From: Bradyrhizobium sp. PSBB068 | GTDB taxonomy: Bacteria; Pseudomonadota; Alphaproteobacteria; Rhizobiales; Xanthobacteraceae | Assembly (NCBI GenBank): GCA_016839165.1 | Contig: CP069300.1 | Span: 6,520,001 to 6,584,000 of the forward strand | Length of the DNA stretch: 64,000 bases | Direction of reading: 5' to 3' | Shown here: positions 20,020 to 29,308 of the stretch, piece after piece | Numbering within the stretch: position 1 is the stretch's first letter | Layout: the number at the start of each line of letters is the position of its first letter | The notes under the pieces: generated by a model | Told to the model about the DNA's origin: nothing | Database searches by the model: none | Seen by the model: only the letters and a program-made list of their open reading frames with translations | Made by a program: the position numbers and the translations under genes

Positions 20020-20691
20020 ATGCTGCGCGTCGACATTCAAAAGCAGCTCGGCGAGTTCTCGCTCGCGGCAGCGTTCGCCAGCGAGGGCCGCGTCACCGGC
20101 TTGTTCGGCGCATCCGGCTCCGGCAAGACGTCGCTGATCAACACCATCGCGGGGCTGCTGCGTCCAGATCGCGGCACCATCATGATCGACGGCGAGACGG
20201 TCGACGATACCGCTTCCGGCATTCATGTGCCGACCTGGCGCCGCCGCATCGGCTACGTGTTCCAGGACGCGCGGCTGTTTCCGCATCTCGATATCAGGCA
20301 GAATCTCGACTACGGCCGCCGCATGAACGGCCTCACTGAAGACCCCGCGCAGCACAAGCGCGTCGTCGATTTGCTCGACATCGGCGCCCTGCTCGACCGC
20401 CGCCCCGGCAAGCTCTCCGGCGGTGAGCGGCAGCGCGTCGCGCTCGGCCGGGCGCTGCTGTCCAAGCCGCGGCTCTTGCTGCTCGACGAGCCGCTGGGTG
20501 CGCTCGACGAAAGCCGCAAGCTCGAGATCCTGCCCTATCTGGTGCGCCTGCGCGACGAGGCCGGCGTCCCGATGGTCTATGTCAGCCACGACGCGGCCGA
20601 GCTGCGCCAGCTCGCCACCCAGATCGTGATGCTGCGCCGCGGCCAGGTCACCGCGTTCGGCGGTGTTAAGGTGTTGACGGCGGGCGGGTAG
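20020..20691 (+). CDS. modC: Molybdate ABC transporter ATPase ModC, lacking the C-terminal regulatory domain
   Basis: 223 residues. The nucleotide-binding domain is complete: Walker A GASGSGKTS, Q-loop FQDARLFPHL, signature LSGGERQRV, Walker B LLLLDEPLGALD and switch His in YVSHDAAE. It stops shortly after the core domain, whereas typical ModC proteins are about 350 residues and end in a TOBE/Mop domain that binds molybdate. Direct feedback inhibition by molybdate through that domain would therefore be absent. The stop codon region shows no sign of a frameshifted remainder. Confidence 0.93.
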   Translation: MLRVDIQKQLGEFSLAAAFASEGRVTGLFGASGSGKTSLINTIAGLLRPDRGTIMIDGETVDDTASGIHVPTWRRRIGYVFQDARLFPHLDIRQNLDYGRRMNGLTEDPAQHKRVVDLLDIGALLDRRPGKLSGGERQRVALGRALLSKPRLLLLDEPLGALDESRKLEILPYLVRLRDEAGVPMVYVSHDAAELRQLATQIVMLRRGQVTAFGGVKVLTAGG

Positions 20692-20785
20692 CTGGCCGTT
20701 TTTCCGAAACTCGGCATAAGATAGCCCATCTTGTCTGCTAGGCCCGCGTCGGGGCATCCCGATCAGGCATGGGGAAAGGTGCATC

Positions 20786-21883
20786 GTGCGACTGACTGGC
20801 TGGGTATTGCTGCTGATCGGCGGGCTGCTATGCGCCACGATTTCGTGGGCAGCGCTCGGCTTCCTGCTGATGGGCATCGGCCTGATCTCGCTGCAGGTCG
20901 CCGAGCGTCGGCGACGCCGCGAGGATCGTGCCGTGCCGGCCGGGACCACAGGATTTACCCCTCCGCGTCTCAGCCCGGGGCTGCAGCCGCCCACCCTCGA
21001 CCCGGTCGCCGGCCAGGACACCGGGCCCCAACGTCAGCCCCGCCGGGTGGCCTGGCCGGACAAGAAGGGGGAGGCGCCCTATGATCGGCAGGCCTGGCGC
21101 CGGCTGGTCGAAAGCGATCCCGATCTCGCCCAGATCGCCAAGGTGCTGTCCGATTACGGCCCGCAATATGTCGACGAGCTCGCGACCAGCTATCTGGCCG
21201 CGCCCGACAAGAGCCGCCTCTCGGCCATCGTCGACGGCATCATCGCGCGAGCCCGGGGCGGCCAGCCGGCCCCGCCGCCCGCGCCGGTCGAAGGATCGCG
21301 GCCACCGCCCTTGCCGCCCCGGCCGGAGCCTCAGGCGCCCGCTCCTGCCGCCAAGCCGACGGCTTCGCCGAGCAATCCTGCCGATGCGCTGGAAGCATCC
21401 CTGCTCGCCACGGTCGAGGAGGCTACCGCCAGGATCGCCGCCGAACGCGCCGGTCTCTTCAAGCCTGCCAAGGACAAGGCCAGCGACAGCCGGTCGTCGA
21501 CGGCGAGCCAGCGGGAGCCGCTGTTCGGTCGTGCCCCCCGGGACGCGAAGCCCGCCGAGCCACCACCAATGCCGGCTGCACGACCGGCCATGCCGATGGA
21601 GACATCCGCCAACCTCGAAGCGTCGCCGATCGCCGCCGTCAGCGAGGCCGCCACCAGGCGGGCGGACACAACCAGCCCGGCGGCCGCGAAGACAGCGCCT
21701 GCGAAGACAGCTGCGGACAATCTCGACGAGACGCTGCTCGCAGCGCTGGCCGAGATTTCCGGCCAAAAGCTCAAGGGCGAGTCCAAGCCGGACGCCGCCT
21801 CCAAGGACCCGCCGGCCGACGACGGGCTGTCCGACATGGTCAAGAAATTCGCGCCGGATTCGAACTTCCTGCGCAAGCAGTGA
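20786..21883 (+). CDS. Proline-rich membrane-anchored hypothetical protein
   Basis: 365 residues from a GTG start with a GGGAAAGG ribosome site. Two hydrophobic segments at residues 4-20 and 22-40 form a membrane hairpin, followed by an Arg-rich stop-transfer region (ERRRRREDR). The remainder is a long low-complexity region rich in Pro and Ala (PAPPPAPVEG, PPPLPPRPEPQ), with two short helical repeats of the type DALEASLLATVEEATARIAAE and DNLDETLLAALAEISGQ. No catalytic motif. Possibly an envelope scaffold; function unknown. It ends just before a dispersed repeat. Confidence 0.75.
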   Translation: MRLTGWVLLLIGGLLCATISWAALGFLLMGIGLISLQVAERRRRREDRAVPAGTTGFTPPRLSPGLQPPTLDPVAGQDTGPQRQPRRVAWPDKKGEAPYDRQAWRRLVESDPDLAQIAKVLSDYGPQYVDELATSYLAAPDKSRLSAIVDGIIARARGGQPAPPPAPVEGSRPPPLPPRPEPQAPAPAAKPTASPSNPADALEASLLATVEEATARIAAERAGLFKPAKDKASDSRSSTASQREPLFGRAPRDAKPAEPPPMPAARPAMPMETSANLEASPIAAVSEAATRRADTTSPAAAKTAPAKTAADNLDETLLAALAEISGQKLKGESKPDAASKDPPADDGLSDMVKKFAPDSNFLRKQ

Positions 21884-21892
21884 CGGCGACCT

Positions 21893-21995
21893 AAAGCGCG
21901 ATAAGATTGGGTTGAATCGTCATCGCGCCTCAGTTGCTTGTTTGTGCATGATCTTGTCGGAAAACCGCTTCGCACTTTTCCGGATCATGCTCTAA
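21893..21995. repeat. Dispersed ~100-bp double-hairpin repeat, copy 1
   Basis: The element consists of a first palindrome (AAAGCGCGAT ... ATCGCG.. arms around TGGGTTGAATCG) and a second, longer one (GCATGATC ... CGGAAAA facing TTTTCCG ... GATCATGC). It recurs at 36068-36170 and 54205-54304 with about 90 percent identity by eye. Its right end contributes the TAG stop codon of the minus-strand antiporter gene at 21992-21994. Not coding. Confidence 0.9.
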
Positions 21996-23785
21996 ACCCC
22001 CGCCACCGACGCCCAGATGTCGGCGAGCTTACGCCGCACGGTCTGCATCCGCGTCTGCGGCACGACCACCTCATCCTCCTCCGGCAGGCGCAGGCCGACG
22101 ACGTTGACGCGGCCGCCGCTGATGCTGCGCGCCACCAGCACGATCTCATCGAGCGCAAGCTCGGCCCCTTCCTTCGGCGCGCGGTCGAGATTGATGTCGA
22201 AATAATCCGCGAGCGTCAGCTTGGCGGCGTTCTCGTCGACCTTGACACCGTAGATCTCGGCGAGCTCGCCGAGCGTATGCTCACCCGACACCATGAAGTC
22301 GCCGAGCAGATGCGGATCGGGCGCACTCGACGGCGCCATGTCGACGAAGAAGCGGTCGAGCGCCTCGGCGCGCTCCGGCGGCGCCAGCAGATAGATGTAG
22401 TCGCCGGGCGCGACCGGATCGGCCTCGACGGGCGTCAGGATGCGTTCCTCGCGGATCACCAGCGTCGGCTTCGACCAGGATGGGATCAGCCCGCGACGGA
22501 AATACAGGCTCTTCGGCCGCACCGGATAGCCGACCAATTGCTGCTCGAGCTGGCCGGGCAGATCCAGTTCGACGCGGCGCGGGCCGCGTTCGGCGCGCGG
22601 CAGCGCGACATGCAGACGGCGCGCCGCCGGCGCCAGGGTCCAGCCCTGCAACAATAGCGAGATGATGACGACGACGAAGGCGACGTCGAAATACAGATAG
22701 GCCTTCGACAGGCCGACCAGCATCGGGATCGAGGCGAGGAAGATCGCGACCGCGCCGCGCAGGCCGGTCCAGGCGATGAAGACCTTCTCGCGCCAATTGA
22801 ACTTGAACGGCGCGAGGCAGATCAGAACCGCCAGCGGGCGCGCCACCAGCATCAGCGCGAATGCCACCAGCACCGCGCCGCCGGCGCTGGAGAGCAGGCG
22901 ATGCGGCGACACCAAGAGGCCCAGCAGCACGAACATCACGATCTGGGCCAGCCAGGTCGCGGCGTCGAGGAAGGTCACCACCGAATTATGCGCGCGCGTC
23001 GGCCGATTGCCGATGATGATACCGGCGAGGTAGACCGCGAGGAATCCGGAGGCATGCACGATCTGCGAGCCGCCAAAGATCACCAGCGCCGCCGTGGTGA
23101 CGAACGGCGCATGCAGGCCCTGCGGCAGCGCCACATAGTTTAGTGCGATCACCACCAGCCGGCCGCCGATCACCCCGATGATGGCGCCGAACACGGCCTC
23201 CTGGATGAACTCCATCGCGATGTGCGACGCCGAGCTCTGGCCGACCGAAATGAACTCGACCAGCATCAAGGTGAGGAAGATCGCAAACGGATCGTTGGTG
23301 CCGGATTCCGCTTCCAGGGTGGCGCCGACGCGGGGGCGCAGCCGCAGGCCCTGGGTATGCACCAGGAGGAACACCGCCGCGGCGTCGGTCGAAGCCACGA
23401 CGGCGCCGACCAAGAGCGACTCGGTCCAGTTGAGGTCGAGCACATAGCGGGCGACCGGCGCCGTGATCAGCGCGGTCAGCAGCACGCCGGCGGTCGCCAG
23501 CATCATCGAGGGCGCCAGCACGGTGCGAATGCTGGCAAACCGCGTCTTCAACCCGCCGTCGAACAGGATCAGCGCCAGCGCCACCGAGCCGACCAGATAG
23601 GTGGTTCGGACGTCGTCGAACTGGAGATGGCCCGGCCCGGCATCGCCCGCCAGCATGCCGACCAGCAAGAACACCAGCAGCAGGGGGGCGCCGAACCGCA
23701 ACGCCAGCAGGCTGGACAGGATGCCGGCCATCACCAGCACCGCGCCGAGCAGGATCGCTATACTGACGGAGTCGAGGGATGCCAT
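21992..23785 (-). CDS. K+/H+ antiporter, CPA1 family (NhaP2/CvrA type)
   Basis: 597 residues. Twelve or so membrane segments occupy about residues 8-400, with CPA-family motifs LILFDGGL in the first part and ASTDAAAVF plus EAESGTNDPFAI in the core, where the paired acidic residues transport ions. The soluble C-terminal region contains a TrkA-C-like domain (PVRPKSLYFRRGLIPSWSKP.. EDYIYLLAPPE) and a final CorC/HlyC-like domain near GEHTLGELAEIYGV. It exchanges cytoplasmic K+ (or Na+) for protons. It is convergent with the proline-rich gene and divergent from an MscS channel, forming an ion-homeostasis neighbourhood. Confidence 0.93.
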   Translation of the reverse strand: MASLDSVSIAILLGAVLVMAGILSSLLALRFGAPLLLVFLLVGMLAGDAGPGHLQFDDVRTTYLVGSVALALILFDGGLKTRFASIRTVLAPSMMLATAGVLLTALITAPVARYVLDLNWTESLLVGAVVASTDAAAVFLLVHTQGLRLRPRVGATLEAESGTNDPFAIFLTLMLVEFISVGQSSASHIAMEFIQEAVFGAIIGVIGGRLVVIALNYVALPQGLHAPFVTTAALVIFGGSQIVHASGFLAVYLAGIIIGNRPTRAHNSVVTFLDAATWLAQIVMFVLLGLLVSPHRLLSSAGGAVLVAFALMLVARPLAVLICLAPFKFNWREKVFIAWTGLRGAVAIFLASIPMLVGLSKAYLYFDVAFVVVIISLLLQGWTLAPAARRLHVALPRAERGPRRVELDLPGQLEQQLVGYPVRPKSLYFRRGLIPSWSKPTLVIREERILTPVEADPVAPGDYIYLLAPPERAEALDRFFVDMAPSSAPDPHLLGDFMVSGEHTLGELAEIYGVKVDENAAKLTLADYFDINLDRAPKEGAELALDEIVLVARSISGGRVNVVGLRLPEEDEVVVPQTRMQTVRRKLADIWASVAGV

Positions 23786-24001
23786 GCGCCTTCGGAAGTC
23801 TCAAATACTTGCAATTGCATCCTTATCGTCGCCACACTGGGACGCCAACCGATTTCTGCCGTCAGCGGCAATCCGCCCGCCTTGCCCTAGGTCACCCCGA
23901 CACTGTGGTGTATCGATGGTCGGGTGAGCGCCGTTGCGGGATTCTCCCCTCGCATTCGAATCACATTTGCCTGACCCGCGCTTCAAGTTGAGACTTTGCC
24001 G

Positions 24002-25318
24002 ATGGACATGAGCTGGAAGGACATCCTGGAATCGATCCAATTGGCGGCGCGCTCGGTCGGCGCCGAGGTCGCCTCGCCGTGGTTCTATCTGCAGTTCGGC
24101 ATCATCCTCGCCGCCGCTGGCCTCGCCTATGCCGCCGATACCGCCATTCATGCGCGGGTCAACATGGCGACACTGGCGAGCCGCTGGCCGCTGCCGCTCC
24201 GGCACTTCGCCCGCGTGATGGTATCGAGCGCCTCGACGGCGGTGTTCGCGGTGTTGATGGTGATCTCGCGCATCGTGATGTGGCACGCGACCTGGCCGAG
24301 CCGCAGCTATCTGATCGCGGTTTCCGCCAAGCTGGCGCTGGCCTGGCTCGTGATCCGCCTCGTGACCTCGGTGATCGACAATGCCTTCATCGTCAAACTG
24401 GTCTCGATCGCGGCCTGGGTGGTCGCCGCGCTCAGCATCGTCGGCCAGCTCGACTGGGCGGCCGATACGCTGGATTCGTTCGCCGTCGTGGTCGGCGGCC
24501 TGCGCCTGACGCCACTGCTGCTGATCAAGGCCGGCGCGCTGCTGATCGTGGCACTGTGGCTGAGCAATATCGCCAGCAATTTCATCGACGGCCAGATCAC
24601 GCGCTCGACCGACCTGACCCCGTCGATCCAGGTGTTGCTGGTCAAGATCATTCGCATCGGCCTGATGGTGATCGCGGTCGCCATTGCGTTGAGCGCGGTC
24701 GGCATCAACCTGTCGGCGCTTGCGGTGCTGTCCGGCGCGGTCGGCGTCGGCATCGGTTTCGGCCTGCAGAAGATCGTCGCCAACTTCATCTCGGGCATCA
24801 TTCTGCTGGTCGACAAATCGGTGAAGCCGGGCGACCTCGTCACCATCGGCGACAGCCAGGGCCGTATCAGTGCGATGAAGACCCGCTACATCTCGGTCGC
24901 CGCCGGCGACGGCCGCGAGTTCCTGATCCCGAACGAGGACCTGGTGACACAGAAGGTCACCAACTGGACCTACACCGACAAGAATACGCTGGTGAAGATC
25001 GCCTTCGCCGCCAACTACGACGCCGATCCGAGGCTGGTCTGCAAGCTCGCGATCGATACCGCGACGGCCCACGCCCGAGCGCTCAAGGGCAAGCCGCCGA
25101 ACTGCATCCTGACCGAATTCGCCGAACTCGGCATGAAGTTCTCGCTGACCTTCTGGATCGCCGATCCCGATGGCATGGACGGTGTGAAGAGCGACGTCAT
25201 GCTGTCGCTGTGGGACGCCTTCAAGCAACAAGGCATCAAGGTGCCCTACCCGGTGCGGGAACTCCGCATCCGCGGCGGCGCGCTGCCGGTCGAGAGCGTG
25301 GTCGAGGTCTCCAGTTAA
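24002..25318 (+). CDS. Mechanosensitive ion channel, MscS family
   Basis: About 438 residues. Five predicted membrane helices are followed by the pore helix ALAVLSGAVGVGIGFGLQKIVANFISG, with the Gly/Ala packing of MscS TM3. The beta domain begins LVDKSVKPGDLVTIGD, and a cytoplasmic alpha/beta vestibule ends the protein. It releases solutes on hypo-osmotic shock. A TTG at 23996 extends the frame by two codons; the ATG at 24002 is used. Divergent from the K+/H+ antiporter. Confidence 0.93.
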   Translation: MDMSWKDILESIQLAARSVGAEVASPWFYLQFGIILAAAGLAYAADTAIHARVNMATLASRWPLPLRHFARVMVSSASTAVFAVLMVISRIVMWHATWPSRSYLIAVSAKLALAWLVIRLVTSVIDNAFIVKLVSIAAWVVAALSIVGQLDWAADTLDSFAVVVGGLRLTPLLLIKAGALLIVALWLSNIASNFIDGQITRSTDLTPSIQVLLVKIIRIGLMVIAVAIALSAVGINLSALAVLSGAVGVGIGFGLQKIVANFISGIILLVDKSVKPGDLVTIGDSQGRISAMKTRYISVAAGDGREFLIPNEDLVTQKVTNWTYTDKNTLVKIAFAANYDADPRLVCKLAIDTATAHARALKGKPPNCILTEFAELGMKFSLTFWIADPDGMDGVKSDVMLSLWDAFKQQGIKVPYPVRELRIRGGALPVESVVEVSS

Positions 25319-25354
25319 AGCTCGGCAAGAGCCGAGCTGGAACGGCGTCGGAAG

Positions 25355-25484
25355 TTCACCTCTCCCTTTGGGAGAGGTCGATTTGCGAAGCAAATCGGGT
25401 GAGGGGTTGCGGCCTAACGAGAGAGCAGGTGCCCTCACCCGGATTGCTTCGCAATCCGACCTCTCCCTGACGGGGAGAGGTGAA
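25355..25484. repeat. Palindromic dispersed repeat (TTCACCTCTCCC type), copy 1
   Basis: The outer arms TTCACCTCTCCC and GGGGAGAGGTGAA are inverted. Nested hairpins ATTTGCGAAGCAAAT and GGATTGCTTCGCAATCC lie inside, with GGGTGAGGG opposite CCCTCACCC. A related copy lies at 39284-39429. Not coding. The element occupies most of the 381-base gap between the MscS gene and map; the remaining ~215 bases hold the map promoter region and nothing I recognise. Confidence 0.88.
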
Positions 25485-25699
25485 CCGAGGCCACGCCAAG
25501 CCGATTCAGCTAGACTCATCGCGCTTTGGCGGTTCAAGTGTGGCTTGTTTTGGGATGGCGGCCGCCGCCGTTCCGGTTCAAGCTGGGAAATCAAGCCGTT
25601 TCGACATTGTCCCCATGCCCAAGCTTGGCTTGCGCCGGGCGCGCCGATCATTAAATTAGAGCCTGAAATCAGCCTCTTGCCCGCAGAAACATCCCGCCC

Positions 25700-26524
25700 A
25701 TGAGCTATATCGACGCCACCGACACCTCGCTTCGCAAGACCGGACAGATCAAGCTGCACGGACCGAGCGGCTTTGCCGGCATGCGCAAGGCGGGTGCGCT
25801 GGTGTCGAAATGCCTCGATGCGCTGACCGACATCGTCAAGCCGGGCGTTCCGACCTCCGAGATCGACGAGTTCGTCCGCAAGTTCGCCTTCGACCACGGC
25901 GCCTATCCGGCGACGCTGATGTATCGCGGCTATCGCTACTCGACCTGCACCTCGATCAATCATGTGGTCTGCCACGGCATGCCGGGCGACCGCCCGCTGA
26001 AGGAAGGCGACATCGTCAATGTCGACGTCACCTTCATCGTCGACGGCTGGTACGGCGACTCGAGCCGCATGTATGCGATCGGCGCGATCGCGCGGAAGGC
26101 GGAGCGGCTGATCGAGGTGACCTATGAAGCGATGATGCGCGGCATCGCCGCGGTGAAGCCCGGCGCCACGACAGGCGATATCGGCCACGCCATCCAGAGC
26201 TTCGTCGAACCGCAGGGCATGAGCGTGGTGCGCGACTTCTGCGGCCATGGCCTCGGCCGCCTGTTCCACGACGAGCCGAACATCATCCATATCGGCCGCC
26301 CCGGCGAAGGCGCGCCGCTGAAGCCCGGCATGTTCTTCACCATCGAGCCGATGATCAATCTCGGCAAGCCGCATGTGAAGATCCTGTCCGACGGCTGGAC
26401 CGCGGTGACCCGCGACCGCTCGCTGTCAGCCCAGTTCGAGCACTCGGTCGGCGTCACCGCCGACGGCGTCGAGATCTTCACGCTGTCCGAACGCCATGGC
26501 GAGAAGCCGTGGGTTCAGGTGTAA
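25700..26524 (+). CDS. map: Methionine aminopeptidase, type I
   Basis: 274 residues. Metal ligands of the pita-bread fold are visible: the two Asp in NVDVTFIVDGWYGDSS, the His in GHGLGRLFHDEPN, and Glu in FTIEPMI and FEHSVGV. CHGMPGD supplies the substrate His. It removes the initiator Met from nascent proteins. The N-terminus is slightly longer than in E. coli. It is transcribed alone. Confidence 0.96.
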   Translation: MSYIDATDTSLRKTGQIKLHGPSGFAGMRKAGALVSKCLDALTDIVKPGVPTSEIDEFVRKFAFDHGAYPATLMYRGYRYSTCTSINHVVCHGMPGDRPLKEGDIVNVDVTFIVDGWYGDSSRMYAIGAIARKAERLIEVTYEAMMRGIAAVKPGATTGDIGHAIQSFVEPQGMSVVRDFCGHGLGRLFHDEPNIIHIGRPGEGAPLKPGMFFTIEPMINLGKPHVKILSDGWTAVTRDRSLSAQFEHSVGVTADGVEIFTLSERHGEKPWVQV

Positions 26525-26541
26525 CGGCCACGCTTCGCATC

Positions 26542-27741
26542 TCAGTCACGCTCCGTCGCAAGATAGATCAGCGCGCATAACGGCAGAGTAGCGCCGATCG
26601 CGGTCGCGAGCATCCAGCCGCCCACGGCATAGGCCCAGGCGCCGACCGCCGAGCCCGCCGCACCGGCGAGGAAGAACGTCGCCATATAGAGTCCGTTGAG
26701 CCGGCTGCGCGCTTCGGCGCCCAGCACGAACAGCGACCGGAAGCCGAGCACGACGTTGGCCTGCACGCCGAAATCGATCGCGATCGCGCCGGCAACGAAC
26801 AAGGCCAGCGAGAGCGTCGAACCCGGCCGACCGAGCGAAGTGAGCAGGAAGCCGCCGCTGGTCAGCAACATCGCCCCTGCCGTCGCCGGACGGGTCCAGC
26901 CGCGATCCGCGACGCGTCCCGCGATCGGCGCGGCCACGGCGCCGGCGACACCCAGAAGCGCGAAGATCGCGATGCCGGATTGCGACAGGCGATAGGCGGG
27001 GCCGGCAAGGACCAGCGGCACCGTGGTCCAGAACAAGCTGAAGACGCCGAACAGGCTGGCCTGATAGAGCGCGCGCCGCCGCAGCGCCGGGGTATTGCGG
27101 ACGAGGTGCACCATCGAGCTCAGCAACGTGCGATAGCCGAGCCTGGTGCGCGGAACGCGCGGCGGCAAAGTCCTGCGCAGCAGCAACGCGAGCAGCACCA
27201 TCAGCGCCGACGACATCCAGTAGACCACGTGCCAGGACGACGCCGAGGCGATGAAGCTCGACGCCGGTCGGGACAGCATGACGCCGATCATCAACCCGCT
27301 CGTGACGTTGCCGACCACTTGCCCCCTGATGCGCTCGGGCGCGAGATGGCCCGCATAGGGAATCAGGATCTGCACGGCGACCGAAGAGAAACCGACCGAC
27401 AGCGCCGCGGCGAAGAACTGCAACGGATGCCGCGAAAGCGCCGCCGCGGCCAACGCGACCGCTGCGACCGCGATCGTGGTCGTGACCAGCCGGCGGTTTT
27501 CGATCAGATCGCCGAGCGGCACGATCAGCAGCAATCCCGCGCCGTAGCCTAGCTGCGTCATGGTCACGAGCAGGCCGGCATGCTCCGGCTGCAGACCAAG
27601 CTCGGTCGCGATCGGTCCGGCCAGCGGCTGGGCGTAGTAGATGTTGGCAACCACCAGCCCGCAGGACAGCGCCAGCAGGAAGGTGAGCCAGGTCGAGACC
27701 GAATCCGGCTCGGGCCGGGTATCGGATGTGATCGTCGTCAT
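26542..27741 (-). CDS. MFS efflux transporter controlled by adjacent TetR regulator
   Basis: 399 residues with twelve membrane segments. The start at 27741 has GGAG nine bases upstream; the longer frame to 27846 runs through the operator and is not used. The N-terminal half (VANIYYAQPLAGPIATELGL.. GDLIENRRLV) resembles arabinose-efflux/drug-proton antiporter MFS proteins. The promoter contains a palindrome at 27751-27776 that is nearly identical to one in front of the TetR gene, so the pump is probably repressed by that regulator and induced by its ligand. The substrate is unknown. Confidence 0.88.
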   Translation of the reverse strand: MTTITSDTRPEPDSVSTWLTFLLALSCGLVVANIYYAQPLAGPIATELGLQPEHAGLLVTMTQLGYGAGLLLIVPLGDLIENRRLVTTTIAVAAVALAAAALSRHPLQFFAAALSVGFSSVAVQILIPYAGHLAPERIRGQVVGNVTSGLMIGVMLSRPASSFIASASSWHVVYWMSSALMVLLALLLRRTLPPRVPRTRLGYRTLLSSMVHLVRNTPALRRRALYQASLFGVFSLFWTTVPLVLAGPAYRLSQSGIAIFALLGVAGAVAAPIAGRVADRGWTRPATAGAMLLTSGGFLLTSLGRPGSTLSLALFVAGAIAIDFGVQANVVLGFRSLFVLGAEARSRLNGLYMATFFLAGAAGSAVGAWAYAVGGWMLATAIGATLPLCALIYLATERD

Positions 27742-27750
27742 GGGGTCTCC

Positions 27751-27776
27751 AATTTGGGAATATTCATTTCCTAAAT
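27751..27776. promoter_or_regulatory. Putative TetR operator in the MFS promoter
   Basis: 26-bp palindrome with half-sites TTGGGAA and TTTCCTAAAT, located 10 bases upstream of the MFS start codon. It matches the site at 28421-28446 at 21 of 26 positions when that site is read on the minus strand. Confidence 0.7.
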
Positions 27777-27790
27777 AGCCAAACCAAAAA

Positions 27791-28405
27791 TCACCCGACC
27801 AGTCGCATCGCGACCTCGACCGCAGCCGGCGTATCCGCCGGCGCACGACCGGAGCGTCCGACGACGCGCAGGCCCTGGGTGAGACACACCATCATGCGCG
27901 CCGTGTCCTCCGCATCGATGCCGTCCACGATCGATCCGTCCGCCTGCCCTTGCCGGATCAGGTCAGCCAGGAACGCCTCGTTGCGCGCCAATGTCGCGCC
28001 GACCCGCACGGCGACTTCGCGGTCCGCGATGGCCAGTTCGACGGCGCTGCCGACAATCATGCAGCCGCGCCGTCCCTCGATCCCTTTCGCCGACTCGACA
28101 TAAAAGCCGAGCACGGCGCGCAGCCGCTCGCGTGCCGATCCCTGCGTTCGGGCAACCGACGCAATCTGCTCGTTGCGCAGGCGCATGTAGCGATCGAGTG
28201 CGGCCAGGAATACCGCCCGCTTGTCCTTGAACGCCTTGTAGATGCTGCCGGAGGCCAGCCCCATCCCCGCCGCCAGATCCTCGATCGAGGTGGCGTTGTA
28301 GCCGTGTTCGCGAAACACCCGGATCGCCTTGTCGAGCGCGACGTCGACGTCGAATTCCCGCGGCCGCCCGCGTGGGCGCCGCGCCTGCTCCGACAATCTG
28401 GCCAT
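27791..28405 (-). CDS. TetR-family transcriptional repressor
   Basis: About 204 residues. The N-terminal helix-turn-helix is clear: ALDKAIRVFREHGYNATSIEDLAAGMGLASGSIYKAFKDKRAVFLAAL. The C-terminal ligand domain ends with GRAPADTPAAVEVAMRLVG. It lies upstream of, and on the same strand as, the MFS gene with a 49-base gap, so the pair form a regulator-pump unit. Its own promoter contains the same palindrome as the MFS promoter, implying autoregulation. An alternative start three codons upstream (28414) has its ribosome site too close. Confidence 0.92.
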   Translation of the reverse strand: MARLSEQARRPRGRPREFDVDVALDKAIRVFREHGYNATSIEDLAAGMGLASGSIYKAFKDKRAVFLAALDRYMRLRNEQIASVARTQGSARERLRAVLGFYVESAKGIEGRRGCMIVGSAVELAIADREVAVRVGATLARNEAFLADLIRQGQADGSIVDGIDAEDTARMMVCLTQGLRVVGRSGRAPADTPAAVEVAMRLVG

Positions 28406-28420
28406 CGTCCTCATGCTCCC

Positions 28421-28446
28421 ATTTAGGAAAAGATCATTCCCTAAAT
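28421..28446. promoter_or_regulatory. Putative TetR operator in the regulator's own promoter
   Basis: Plus-strand half-sites ATTTAGGAA (28421-28429) and TTCCCTAAAT (28437-28446) form a palindrome just upstream of the tetR start. The same 26-bp pattern occurs in the downstream MFS promoter. Confidence 0.7.
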
Positions 28447-28450
28447 CAAT

Positions 28451-29191
28451 TCACATCTTTGTGCGCTGCAAGATCAATAATCGCCGCGTGCGCCGCTCGA
28501 TCTCCTCGGGCGTGTGGTTGTCGCCGATCGACATCGCGCAGATCCGCGACAGGTGCAGATAGGGCAACCCGGTCTCTTCCGCCCAGGCGTTGAACTGCGC
28601 CTGCACCTTGGCAAGATCGCGCTTCGACTTGACCTCCTCGGCAATATCCACGCCTGCATCGCGCAGGCAGGCCGCGACGTCGCGCGAGGTGACAAAACCG
28701 TCCCAGCCGAGGAAACGCAGCAGCATCTGCCCGGTGTTGCCGCCGAGCCGGCTGCCGCGCTTGGCGAGCAGCTCCAGCAGCCCGATCTCGTTCGATGACG
28801 GCCATGCGCTAAGGAACCTGCCGAAGCTGCCGTGCTCGCGCGCGATCTCCTGCACGAAGCGGCCATTGTCGCGCACCGACATGATCTTGGCGCCGTTGCG
28901 CACGATCCTGGCGTCGCTCGTGAGCTTCTCCCAGAATTCATCGGGCCTGAAGGCGAGCTTGGTCGGCTGGAAGCCGAAGAAGGCTTCCTCGAAGCCCGGC
29001 CATTTGGCGTCGATCACGCTCCAGGCAAAACCCGCGCAGAACACGCGTCTGGTCATTTCAGCCAGCACGCGGTCGTCGCCGAGCTTGGCCAGTGCCTTGG
29101 CGCCCGCCGGCGGGTGCAGCAGCTTCTCCAGCGCCTTCGGTCCGCCCTTGCGCTTTTCGGCACGCGCGCGGATCACCTTGAATGACGTCAC
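28451..29191 (-). CDS. DNA-3-methyladenine glycosylase I-like protein
   Basis: 246 residues from a GTG start set by a GGAGG ribosome site at about 29198; the much longer open frame upstream is antisense to radC. The body matches the adenine-glycosylase (Tag) family: [26 protein letters not shown], then [18 protein letters not shown]. It likely excises alkylated purines as the first step of base excision repair. Canonical Tag zinc-finger Cys/His residues are not obvious, so substrate range may differ. It is divergent from radC, another DNA-metabolism gene. Confidence 0.82.
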   Translation of the reverse strand: MTSFKVIRARAEKRKGGPKALEKLLHPPAGAKALAKLGDDRVLAEMTRRVFCAGFAWSVIDAKWPGFEEAFFGFQPTKLAFRPDEFWEKLTSDARIVRNGAKIMSVRDNGRFVQEIAREHGSFGRFLSAWPSSNEIGLLELLAKRGSRLGGNTGQMLLRFLGWDGFVTSRDVAACLRDAGVDIAEEVKSKRDLAKVQAQFNAWAEETGLPYLHLSRICAMSIGDNHTPEEIERRTRRLLILQRTKM

Positions 29192-29308
29192 GCCGCCCTC
29201 CTCCTTTCGATCTCGCTGCAGGCAACGGTAATTCGCTCGCCGCGCGGTGGCAAATCTCGACAGCATCAGCCCTTGCAAAACGCGGCAGGCACGGCAAGGT
29301 TGTGGCCG

